Assembly: GCA_036346275.1 (NCBI GenBank)
Contig: CM070727.1
Coordinates: forward strand, 2,161,760-2,225,759
Direction: 5' to 3'
Source of the DNA: Otatea glauca
Taxonomy: Eukaryota; Streptophyta; Magnoliopsida; Poales; Poaceae
Length of the DNA: 64,000 bases
The notes below the pieces were generated by a model. The model was not told the origin of the DNA and made no database searches. It saw nothing but the letters and a program-made list of their open reading frames with translations. Shown here in pieces: positions 11,261-21,234 of the stretch. The position numbers and the translations under genes were made by a program. Position 1 is the stretch's first letter; every line of letters begins with the position of its first letter.

Positions 11261-14026
11261 GGTGGCGTTTGGTTGTCTGAATAAGTTTAGATAGGATGTG
11301 GTTATCCATGTATTTAGAGTTATTCATTCGTTTGGATAGATGGATGAGTTGGATATGGATATTCAGTTGTGAGGAATATTCCATGCAGATACCGGATGGA
11401 TCAATCCCACACAAAACGCTAGATGGCCTCATCCACTCACGTCTCGCTCCCTTCCCAACGAGTTCTGTCACCTCTTTCTCGGGCCTCCCCCCAGCCACGG
11501 CTCACCTCCCAGGCGACGGGCGTAGATCCAGCTATCGCGCCGTGATCGGAGGCAGGCGCAGCGCGGCCGAAGGACGACACGTTAGATCCGAAGGGGGCGC
11601 AGCAGATCGATGGGCCGCGAGGCAGATCCGTGGGGCAGCGCGGCAGATTGACAACAAGGAGGGCGGCGCGACCGATGACATGAGGGCTCCGATCCAGCGC
11701 GGTAGGGCGACGGCGCGGTAGGAGGGCGACGACCCACGACAGGAGGGAGCGACCCAGTGGCAAGAGGGCAGCAGGACGACGGCAACCCGAAGCTGCAGGA
11801 GGGCGGCGACCCGGCGCGGTAGGAGGACGGCTAGATGGGAGGCCCAACTCGGAACTTTGCATCAAGTTCTCCTCCACAATATGGTATATAAATCAATTTG
11901 CTACATTAGATCTATATCAAGTTCTTCCTCCACAATAATATAAATCGATTTGCTATATTAGATTACTCATTTTCAAAAGCTACACTGGAAAATTGAAGAA
12001 CAACCAGTTGGCTGATCAAAAGCTACACTGTATAAATCTATATCAAATTCCCTGACTCAATCAATGCAGCTAGTGTCGGTTGATAAAAAAAATAATATCA
12101 TGATATTAGACATAGTATTGGTTTCTCAAATGGAAGAAAGAACAACCAGTCTAACTATTGTGATATTGAAAGAACCGATAGCAAAATAAACAAGAAATCT
12201 ATTAGACATAGTATTGCTTGAAAACTTGAATACCTTCGGAGGAATAAATGTTGGAACCTTCGCTATTTTCTTCTACTTGAGAAGCTTGTCACAGTTGTTC
12301 GTAACCACCAATTTCATCTACCCACTGGAACACAAGTTTATTAGGAACTAGAATATACATGCTATTTTTAGATCAATCTCATGCTGCAGACTCTGTAATG
12401 ATGTGGTATGCTTGTGATTCTTGGTACAAAAATTTTGCATTGTAGATGGATAAGAGGAGAAAAGGAAAGATCTTGATATTAGCGGCTGCTGCATATGTTG
12501 CTGTTTCTTTGATTGCGTTATGTATCAAGTCAAGAAAAAGAAAGAGAGAAAGAATTACCTATGACACAATGGACGAAAGAGACAAGATAAGAATAAAGTA
12601 CTTAAACAATAAAATTTGGAAGAATGATGTAACTTGTGAGAACAATTGGGAAATTGATGTTTTCTCCAAGCTGACAAATGCCTATTGTTTGGTTGCAATT
12701 GGAGGTTCAGAGAGCTTCTACAGGTTAGTGATGCATATTCCCTTTCTTTTTAGTTCTTGAGCAACTTTTGTGGAAGCTGAGGAATAAATAACTAGCTAAC
12801 TCTTAATGTTTGTTCTTTTAAATATTTTGCAGTGCATTTGAGGCTAAGCTTGCAGATGTCATTCATGTGATCAAGACCTCTATAGGTGTTATTAGGATAA
12901 TCGATCGACTGTGCGTCGGTTAGTATTTGAGCTTGGCTTCTCTAATATGAGTTATCCTCTTGACTTGCCATTAATTTTTCCGACTTTGATGACCCAGGGA
13001 ACAAGAATGGACTTCTCTAGCCACATACTACCACTGATCAAGGTACTTTATTTAAGTATCTTGCTCTATGCTGTACATGTTTGTATTCATGTTCACATTG
13101 TTTCTCTAATATTTGTATTATTGCTTACATTCACATGTGCTCTAATGGTACAATGCACTTCACCGCTTTTATTATGACTTGTGTCAATGAAGTAGCTATC
13201 CAGACATCACGTTCACATCTAGCATTGTCTCATACTGATAGATGAGCTCTTTTCATCTTTTTGACATACTGACAGATGAGATGAGGAGATGATTTTACTC
13301 CCAGAACCAATTTCTTGCTTAATCTTGTTGATCCAAGAGCACCATGAGCAGTGTGATAGAAAGTTCAACACGACAGTTGATTCAGGGAAAGATCAGATGC
13401 ACAGAGTTTCCATTAGAAACATAAAAACACGGCTAATAGAACATTTTAGATTTTTGTTATTTGATCAAAAAGTTCAGAATATGATTATTCAGATTCTGGT
13501 TTCTGCACTAGAACACTGAACTGTAGCATCTGGTGCATGTAAAAGGATGTTACCAATTGTATCAGCATTGAATCCTTGTTACACTAGCATTATCATCTGG
13601 CACCAGAATGCTTCATGTTGCTGAATTTGACTCTGCATTTTTAGCACAACAGGACTTTCCTATCATTTCAACCTTTTCATTTACACAATTTCTAACATTG
13701 ATACGAAAAACCATTACCGTAGTCATGACTGCCAGTTACAAGTTGACAGGATTGAGCTTCAGAATAACGGAGGGTCACTCCAACATTGTCAAATATTTTC
13801 ATCAACTTGGGAGTAATCTCACCATAAGTTATCACAACCAATCTATCCACCCTCATCCTTCCAACCAAACAAAAATCAGCTCATCCTATTCATTCTCATC
13901 CATCCAACCAAACAAAAAATTGGCTCATTCCTATCCACCAACCAAACAGCCACCTGGATGGCTTCATCCTATCCAGGCTGGATGGACATATCCCATCCAA
14001 CCTCATCTAAGCAACAAAACACACCC
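11261..14026 (+). mobile_element. PIF/Harbinger-type DNA transposon, decayed
   Basis: The ends are GGTGGCGTTTGGTTGTCTGA on the left and, as reverse complement, GGGTGTGTTTTGTTGCTTAG on the right. They are flanked by the 3-bp repeat TTA (11258-11260 and 14027-14029), the target-site preference of this superfamily. Subterminal copies of CCAACCAAACA cluster near the right end. The interior has a GC-rich block (about 11440-11830) and scraps of a transposase-like exon (12446-12760), so it is probably non-autonomous now. Confidence 0.6.
12446..12760 (+). pseudogene. Harbinger transposase N-terminal fragment
   Basis: The 104-codon frame starts MDKRRKGKILILAAAA and contains RDKIRIKYLNNKIWKNDVTC, which resembles the N-terminal part of plant PIF/Harbinger (ALP1/HARBI1-like) nucleases. 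The DDE catalytic core is not seen, and the frame runs into apparent intron sequence. The assignment rests on recalled family pattern and on the TTA-flanked element around it. Confidence 0.45.
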
Positions 14027-14219
14027 TTAAGAACCCTATGCATGGCTTACTTAAAAAAGAAGTTTCAAAGCATGCCTGGCCTACCTTCAACGTAGCTTTA
14101 AGGTTTTATAAGCTTATTGTAGATTCAGCTTCAGTCAAATACTCTATTGAACAAAGTAAAGCCGCTCTTTTACTACGAGGTAGAAACCATTGTATAGCAC
14201 TGGGCACGGAGCAAGTTAA

Positions 14220-14647
14220 GGCCATGTTTAGGTGCTTTAAGTCAGTGTTAGCTTTCAAAAAGTCAGTAAATCCTTCAAATTGCTTAGCTTTTAAACGATT
14301 TTTGACGTAAGTTAGAAGCTATATATAACTAGCAAAAGCCAAATCTAAAAGCTAGGCTGAACCTGCTTTTGCGCTTATTGCTGAGAGAAATTAGCTATTT
14401 ATCAAACGGTCTCTTATAAAAAGCTACAGCTGTTTTTCAGTCAAAAAGCCAAAAAATAGTTTTTCGAAAAGCTAAGGTCACGTTCGGGACAGCTTCTGCT
14501 TAAAATAAAAGCATATTATTTTTCGAATGGGATGATTCTAGACAACTTCTCTCACAATCAGAAGTAGATTTATACACAAAATCAGAAACTATCACCACCA
14601 ACTTCTTGAAGAATCAGAATCTTCTAAAATATGTCCCAAACATGGCC
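14220..14647. mobile_element. Tourist-like MITE pair
   Basis: A 172-bp element at 14476-14647 begins GGTCACGTTCGGGACAGCTT and ends with the reverse complement of GGCCATGTTTGGGACATAT, flanked by TAA (14473-14475, 14648-14650). Just upstream, 14220-14475 begins TAA|GGCCATGTTTAGGTGC and looks like a second element of the same type, truncated or sharing the TAA. Confidence 0.6.
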
Positions 14648-14960
14648 TAACTCCCTAGATAGGCTCGAGTGCACTCCCGTTCAGTAAACTACAACTGAAT
14701 TATTACTAATGGGGAGAACTAGGAGCTGGACGTCCGATCCCAGCATGTTTCGTCGGACGCTCGGTGCAATATTTTTTTCAACGTCTGCAACATTTTTTTT
14801 CACACGCACATTTCTACTGTTATCGAAGGAAAATGTTTCACGCGTAGGGAAAAAAAATTGCAGCAATCCAGATCGATATTTCTACTTTTATCGAAAGAAA
14901 ATATTTCACGCTTAGGAAATAAATGTTTCACACTTAGAAAAAAATGTTAAGTCATTCCAT

Positions 14961-14984
14961 TATTATTATTATTATTATTATTTT
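14961..14984. repeat. (TTA)n microsatellite
   Basis: About eight TTA/ATT units in a row upstream of the IST1-like gene. Confidence 0.95.
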
Positions 14985-15356
14985 GAGAGGAACAACTGAA
15001 TTCCTCCAAGGCTTACGTACGGCGTCCATTCAATCCAGCCCATTATAACAGTTGGGCCGACTTGTGGGCCCGCCTCCTCCTGGCTCCAACGGGAAACTCC
15101 TTGGGCCCCACTCCCCCAATCCGCGCCTCGGAAATCCACCACCGACAGATGGGGCCCACCACACGGCAAGCACCGGCCTGCCGTCGTGGTCCACCGGCAC
15201 CACACAATCGCGTCGTCGAGGAGCATCTTTCCGAGTCAAGGTGACCGTTGGACAGCACGGACCGGAACCGGAGCCAGAAACGCAACAAGAAAAACCGCAA
15301 CCCCAACGGCGCCGGGTGCCACCTCGGAGACGAGAGGAGCCAGCCAAGCCAGCGAC

Positions 15357-17869
15357 ATGATGGCCACCGGCGAGTCCAAGTCGCCGACGCGCGCGCTGAG
15401 GAGGCTGGCCGGCGCCGTGGTCGCCGCGGTCGCCGCCGTGCTGCTCCGCGGCTCGTTCAGCGCCTCCAAATGGTTCGTCCCGACACACCGCGCGCCGTGT
15501 TTGATTTCGTGTGTGTGTGTGTGCGTGTGTGTGGTGGTGGTGGTGGTGGTGAAGCTAAAATGGGGTTTCCGTTTGCTCTGCATGGCAGCAAGACGGAGGC
15601 GAGGATGGCGACAGCGCGGATGAAGCTGCTGCGGAACCGGCGGGAGGCGCAGGTGCGCCAGATGCGCCGCGACATCGCCGCGCTCCTCCGCGACCGCCAG
15701 GAGGACACCGCCCGGATCCGGGTACGCGTCGCGTATATGCTTACTGGTTACTACTAGCAGTTTCAGTTTATCTCTTCTGCATTAGACATTAGGCCGTCCG
15801 AGAAATGAAGTTGTTGCTGTTTCGATTAGTCATGGCCTCATGGGGGTTTTCTTGTGTGGTGTGCTGTGGAGTTGAGTTGGGCGAGAGGTTGGAGTTTCCG
15901 CAAATTGGAGACTGCTTGTGTTCCTGTGCTAATCTCGTGGTAAATTGGATTATGCATCGTTAGAGCAGTAATGGCGAGAGAAGGGGATATTGGCGTACAA
16001 TGACGCATTACTTGGTTCATTTGGACAAAATGGGAGAACAAATCTAGAATTGGAAAACGTTTATGTGGAAGAGTTTAACTGCCTTAAATTTGACGATTCT
16101 TCTTTTACTTAGCGATTAATACATTTGAAATAAGGAAACCTTCTTTGACTTCTTAGTGGAGAGTGATCACCTTTCATGTTTACCCTGTAGGTATCGAACA
16201 TTGCAATTCTTTCTCTCGACTCTTTGTGAAGTGCAATATGCACATGGTACATAACAGTGGATAAATTAACGCAGAACATATTTCTAATCAAGGTACTTGT
16301 TGTTTCTGCAGGTCGAGCATGTAATTAGAGAACAGAACATTATGGCAGCAAATGAGATGATTGAACTTTTCTGTGAGCTGATTGTTACGCGCCTTCCAAT
16401 CATTGCAGAGCAGAAGTTTGTACTTTGCAACCTTGCCTTGCTCTTCAAATTTATTTGATCTTAAAACTAGGTTATAATTTTGTTCTACTGTTTTGGCCAA
16501 CATTTTCTTTAGGGAATGTCCTGCAGACCTGAAAGAAGGTGTCTGCAGTTTGATATTTGCAGCTCCAAGGTGCTCAGAACTCCCAGAACTCAGTCGGATG
16601 CGTGACCTTTTTGAAAAGAAGTATGGTAAAGATTTTGTTTCTGCAGCAGTTGACCTACGGCCAAATGCATGTGTGAATAACCTTGTAAGTGTGGATAGTC
16701 TTTTGGTCAAAATCATTCAATTGTAGCAGTTGTATGTGTGTCCTGCTCACTTCTGAACTTGCTGCCCTTCTGAAGCTAATTGAGAAGCTGTCAGTTAAGA
16801 AGCCTTCTGGACAAACTAAGCTGAAAGTCCTCAAGGAGATTGCAAAGGAGCATCACATTGATTGGGATACCACCGAGACTGAGCAGGAGCTTCTCAAACC
16901 TCCTGAAGAGTTGATTGTACATGCTATTGAAACCCTCTTGTGACTTGTGAATACTTCTATTTTTACATGCCTGGTGCCTCGAGTTAACAGGTTTAACTTC
17001 TTTGCATTTCAGCAAGGACCAAGTACATTTGTTGAAGCTTCCAACATGCCTGTTAAGACTACTCTGTCAGCATGTGTTGCGCAACCAAATCCAGCTAACT
17101 TCAGGTTTCAGTTCATTATTGTCATATATCCGTATAAATGATGCAAACCCGTATAACATTGGTTCCTCATCCAAGCCTTCTTAATATCATATGCAGTTCT
17201 GTGTATGCTGATGAATATGATAATGGGGGTACTATGCTATTCAAAGATGCTGCTTCAGCTGCTCAAGCTGCTGCAAAGTCTGCTGAGAGAGCAGCATCTG
17301 CAGCCAAGGCTGCAGCAGATCTTGCAAATAAGAAAAGCCATCAGTTTGATGAGGTTGAAGATTTTAAACCTTCAGATCTTGAATTCACTCATTCTAGCAA
17401 GAGACAATCAATGAGCAACTCAAGGAGATCATCCAGGAAAGAAGATGTAGTTGCGTTCGATGAACTAAAATCCTATGGAGGGAAGACTTCCAGCACAGGG
17501 AGCTTCAGCGGATCAAACCGCAAAGAAGATACAGATACACATCCAGTGGATTTTGGTACTAGGAAGATACACAAAAGGAACAGCCGTGCTGCTCGGAAGG
17601 TACACTCGGAGATAAAGTTTGATGATTCTGAAGGACTGAATTCAGAGACAGACGATGAAAGTGATGTGGAGATACAATCTGTAGAAAGACCACCTCCTAG
17701 AAGAGAACCTTATACAAGAAATCATCACTCTGAAGAGACAGAACCGGATCATGATTTCCCTGATTTGCCAAAGGCAAACCATGGTAGTCATGTTCATCCA
17801 AATATGCCTCTGGACTACGAAACTCTTACCGCACGTTTCGAAGCACTAAAATCAGGGAAGCTTCCTTAG
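15357..17869 (+). CDS. IST1-like protein (regulator of Vps4, ESCRT-III associated)
   Basis: Seven coding exons join in frame to 476 codons plus TAG: 15357-15472, 15589-15721, 16312-16415, 16513-16684, 16776-16916, 17013-17104, 17197-17869. Introns have GT-AG ends. The IST1 helical domain spans roughly residues 37-200, with SASKCKTEARM, KLLRNRREAQVRQMRRDIA, RVEHVIREQNIMAANEMIEL and PRCSELPELSRMRDLF. A conserved linker (HIDWDTTETEQELLKPPEEL) follows. The C-terminal third is an Ala-rich helix (about residues 271-297, AAQAAAKSAERAASAAKAAA) and then a polar, acidic, probably disordered tail. IST1 proteins bind ESCRT-III/CHMP1 and tune the Vps4 ATPase in multivesicular-body sorting in the cytosol and on endosomes. 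The ATGATG start is chosen because the frame leads straight into the family motif. The Ala/Val-rich residues 17-31 before the motif are unusual. No lesion was seen. The neighbours are transposons and give no functional context. Confidence 0.9.
15505..15552. repeat. (GT)n(GGT)n microsatellite in intron 1
   Basis: A GT run interrupted by GC, passing into about six GGT units, lies inside the first intron of the IST1-like gene. It may vary in length between individuals. Confidence 0.9.
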
Positions 17870-18398
17870 CGCGCCACATGAAGGGCAGGCACATCAGGTT
17901 ACTACACTCGTGCTACTTTTATACAACAACATATGGCATACCACCAGTAGTAGGTTATAGTACTTCTCTAGTGCATTTGATTTTGCCGAGCTGAAGAACT
18001 TGCTGTTCCAAACTGCTACTAAATTTGAAGTGAGAATTGAACATTCCTGTAATCTGGGGAGGGCTGGAAATTACTCCTGCACTGCTTGTAAATTGCTTTA
18101 TCTCATAAGGAACATTTCATGCTTTCACATATATTGTTGATTTCAGCATGTGCCCTGTAAGGATCTGGCGTGCAATATTCCCAAACAAGGGCCTGCTTGT
18201 CGAATGCATTTCAGTACGGCTTATGTTGCATAGGCTTATCTGTATAGGCCGGAGTTTTCAGTAACTCAAGCCATCCCATCTTTCGTTATCTCACACAAAA
18301 CCCAATCCCTATCACACGCGTTCCCCTTCCCACGTACGAGGCTTTCTGGTTTTTGTCTATAATTAATTTATTTATTCTCAGCAAAAGCATTTATTTTC
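17870..18398 (+). other. 3' flank/UTR of the IST1-like gene
   Basis: AT-rich non-coding sequence after the TAG, consistent with a 3' UTR. No clean AATAAA was seen close by, so the end of the transcript cannot be placed. Confidence 0.4.
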
Positions 18399-18399
18399 A

Positions 18400-18645
18400 A
18401 CTAGAAAAAATTTAAGTTTCCAACTATACATCTTTTAACTAGACACCTTTTAATTAGACAACTTTTGACTAGAGGTGTTTCAACTAGATTTTCAAGTATA
18501 CACCTTTTAGCTTCACTTCTTTCGTCTAGACACTTCTCAACTGGACAGCTTTTATATGGAAACTCTTCCAGCTGGTTAACAGCTTTCATCGACACTTTTC
18601 AGCTAGATATCTTATAACTAGACGACTTTCAACTAGAGCATTGTA
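18400..18645. repeat. Degenerate minisatellite, about 18-20 bp unit
   Basis: Variants of AACTAGACACCTTTT recur roughly every 18-20 bp (AACTAGACACCTTTT, AATTAGACAACTTTT, GACTAGAGGTGTTTC, AACTGGACAGCTTTT, AACTAGACGACTTTC). The array is diverged and ends just before the orphan SAUR promoter. Confidence 0.75.
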
Positions 18646-18654
18646 CCGACCAGT

Positions 18655-18880
18655 GCTCCAACAGATCACCAATCATCCAGCAAGTTGCATCGGCTCCATC
18701 ACTCACAGCCACCGATCAAAATCTGATCGGATCACATTACCGGCACTCCTGCCCGGCACTTGTGCTGACCCTTGCATTGCTCTTTCCTTCTTCACCTATA
18801 AATTCTCGACCAGCTGATACTAGCACTTCGTCTGCAGACAAGATAGCAACCTAAGGTACCCAAAGACTTCAGCTAAGCAA
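18655..18880 (+). promoter_or_regulatory. Orphan SAUR promoter and 5' leader (no gene follows)
   Basis: This segment aligns along its length with the promoter and leader of the minus-strand SAUR at 50383-50808. Shared blocks include ATCACCAATCATCCA plus GGCTCCATCAC, GATCAAAATCTGATC, CCCTTGCA-TGC, and TTCACCTATAAAT (TATA box at about 18799), then CTTCAG-like leader sequence. No SAUR codons follow, since after about 18880 the sequence is unrelated. The block that carries the auxin-response core in the SAUR promoters is missing here, as if cleanly deleted between ATTACCGGCACTC and CTGCCCGGCA. Confidence 0.75.
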
Positions 18881-19000
18881 AAGGTCCTGGGTTCAATTCC
18901 CACGTCCGCACAAAGGAAAACATTTTTCCTATAAAGAAAAGCGAGAGGTGCCTAGTGCTTACTTGTTACGACTTACGAGCCTTCACGGGCAGGGGTGGTA

Positions 19001-19092
19001 GGCCTTCGGTGGACCAGATGGGAACCGAGCCGGACGAAGCCAGAGCCGGACGAGCGTTGCGTGAAGGCCTTCGGTGGACCAGCTGGGAACCG
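19001..19092. repeat. Short tandem duplication, GC-rich
   Basis: GGCCTTCGGTGGACCAG-TGG occurs twice about 63 bp apart (near 19002 and 19065). The overlapping short frames here are not convincing genes. Confidence 0.7.
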
Positions 19093-19109
19093 GGCCGCCG
19101 GAGCCAGGG

Positions 19110-20090
19110 ACTTCGGAGCCGGGCGCCGGGTACAGCTAGGGACGGCGAAGCCACCACGGAGCCGGAACGAAGCCTGGAATGAAGGGACCAAGAGCCAGGG
19201 TCACAAGTCAAATATTTGATCATTTTTAGCTCTTAGATTCATGAACAAATGAAGGATTTTAGTATAAAACAAACTAGCTTCGTCTAAGTTGCTCTAGGAA
19301 CTCTAGTAGAAATCTAAGATTTCTCAAGGCATGGCATATGCATCTAGTGAGAAAATACAGCAAGTAAAAGCTACATGTTTCATCAATCTTTCATTAAGCT
19401 CATAAGCTTAGCACGATGAAGCAAAGTGAATTTAGACATGACTACGCTAGCAATGATCTTCAGAAAAGTAGCACGGTGCACAACATGAATGACAATTCAT
19501 TTGCATAATAAACAAAGCTCATTAAAACAAAAAATAAAGTCTATATGCAATACATAAACAGCTTCTTAAACTTCCTCTCAACAAGTGAATCAAATTGAAG
19601 CTTAAAATTTTAGTTCAAGTTGAGTTATTAGCATAATTAAGTTCAGAAAACTTCCAAACGAACTCAACAGAAACCAAAAACATATAATGAGGAGAGGAAT
19701 CCACGAAATTGTAAGCTGGGTGGTTATAGAGCATAGAGAAGATGATAGAGAACAATATGACTCGGACTCACTCTCATCTTTCCCAATGACTGACATAGGA
19801 AACTGATTCTATAAACCCAAGCTAGGGAGTACACACATACCATGTCTATCTAGGGGGGTCAACACCTGCTAGACCTATAAGATTGTGAGGAAATTCAACC
19901 TAGAGAGAAGAGAGAGAAATTAATTAAGTATGATAGCAACCTATAGCATAAGATGAGATGACCATACAAAGCATGCCATAAGTCTAAGTGAAGTATACTC
20001 AGAACTCTAAGATTAAGCCCAATAGTACACAGAAGATGCAAAAGAAAGAAAATGCTGAAGTAAATATAATACATAATGCATAGAACCAGC
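19110..20090. other. Gene-free stretch, AT-rich
   Basis: No gene recognised. The right part probably belongs to the 3' end of the minus-strand copia remnant whose RNase H begins to its right. Confidence 0.4.
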
Positions 20091-20099
20091 CCCCCAAGT

Positions 20100-20570
20100 G
20101 ATGTCGTAAGGGCTTATGACTCCAAGCTCTCCCCTCAAGGTCACAAACCTAGAGCTATCTAAAGACATAGTGAAAATATCAGTAAGCTGGTGGTCACTCT
20201 CCACAAACTGAAGCACTATATCACTCTTCTCCACATGGTCTCTAAAGAAGTGGTATCTGTTATCTATGTGCTTGGTCCTATAATGTTGTATTGGATTCTT
20301 ATCAATACAAATAACAGAATGGTTGTCACAGAAAAAAATAGAACATTATCTATATCTAACCCAAAGTCCCGCAAAGTCAACCTTATCCAAAGTACCAGAC
20401 TACAGCAACTAGCGGCTGCAACGTACTCGGTCTCAGCGGTGGATTGTGTAACTCCAGACTGCTTCCTAGATGACCAAAATACAAGAGAAGTGCCAATAAA
20501 TTGGTAAGTACTAGAAGTGCTCTTCCTATCTATTCTACAACCAGCAAATCTGCGTTTGAAAAGGCTATAA
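20100..20570 (-). pseudogene. Ty1/copia RNase H remnant
   Basis: Minus-strand pieces in two frames read FAGCRIDRKSTSSTYQFIG, FWSSRKQSGVTQSTAETEYV, AAASCC and LRDFGLDIDN, then SDIVLQFVESDHQLTDIFT. This is the diagnostic C-terminal RNase H end of copia Pol. A frameshift separates the two pieces (near 20250). No integrase or reverse transcriptase was found beside it, so this is an internal-deletion relic. Confidence 0.85.
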
Positions 20571-21234
20571 GTGACAGATAAGAAGAGGAAGAGTACCACA
20601 TACCATAGCCAATAGCTGCTCGAAGGTACCTGTTCTTGTGCACTCTTCCTTAAATTGGAAAAAGATCAGAACTTTGATGTCAATCCTTACGATCGAAGGT
20701 TGGAATAGGTTCCTAACATTCATAAGAAGGTGTCCACAAAGTTTCACAGAGTTTGGATCAACCGATGAAAAGATTCATCGAATTTCCTTTTTTGAAGTTG
20801 TGCTGATTTTTACTATTCAATGGGCTGATTCACTGTAGTGTGGCAGTACCGATACAGTAACCGATAGTGCTAGGGTACTATTCATCTGGCAGTACCGGGG
20901 CTGATCTACGGTAGTGCCGCCCTCTGCTGAAGAATTCTGAAAATCTGTTTTCTCCACTTTGCTTTGATGAAGTGAGGTTCTTGATTGGATTATTTTGAGT
21001 GGGGGAAAAGTTATTTTGGGATCATTCACCCCTCTGATCGCCATCTCGGTGCTTCAATAACCCCAAAGGCACACTCTTCAACAAGCAAGAAAAGATCTAC
21101 TAGTTTCTTAAGAGGAATCTTGGAGATCTTATTCAAAGATTGCCTAGATGATTAGGATATGATCTACAAAAGGTTCATCCATTAATCATTTATCTTTGGT
21201 AGCACAAGATCAAGAGAAAAAGAAGCCAACAAGA

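Noticed and set aside
11296..11877. Arg/Ala-rich frames on both strands (141 and 146 codons)
   Set aside because: They lie in the GC-rich interior of the PIF/Harbinger-like element and read as compositional artefacts.
18885..18915. B-box-like GGGTTCAATTCCC that might mark a tRNA
   Set aside because: No A-box at the right distance and no acceptor stem. It directly follows the SAUR leader homology.
20817..21044. Minus-strand 75-codon frame beside the copia LTR
   Set aside because: It reads like non-coding retrotransposon leader text and has no domain.
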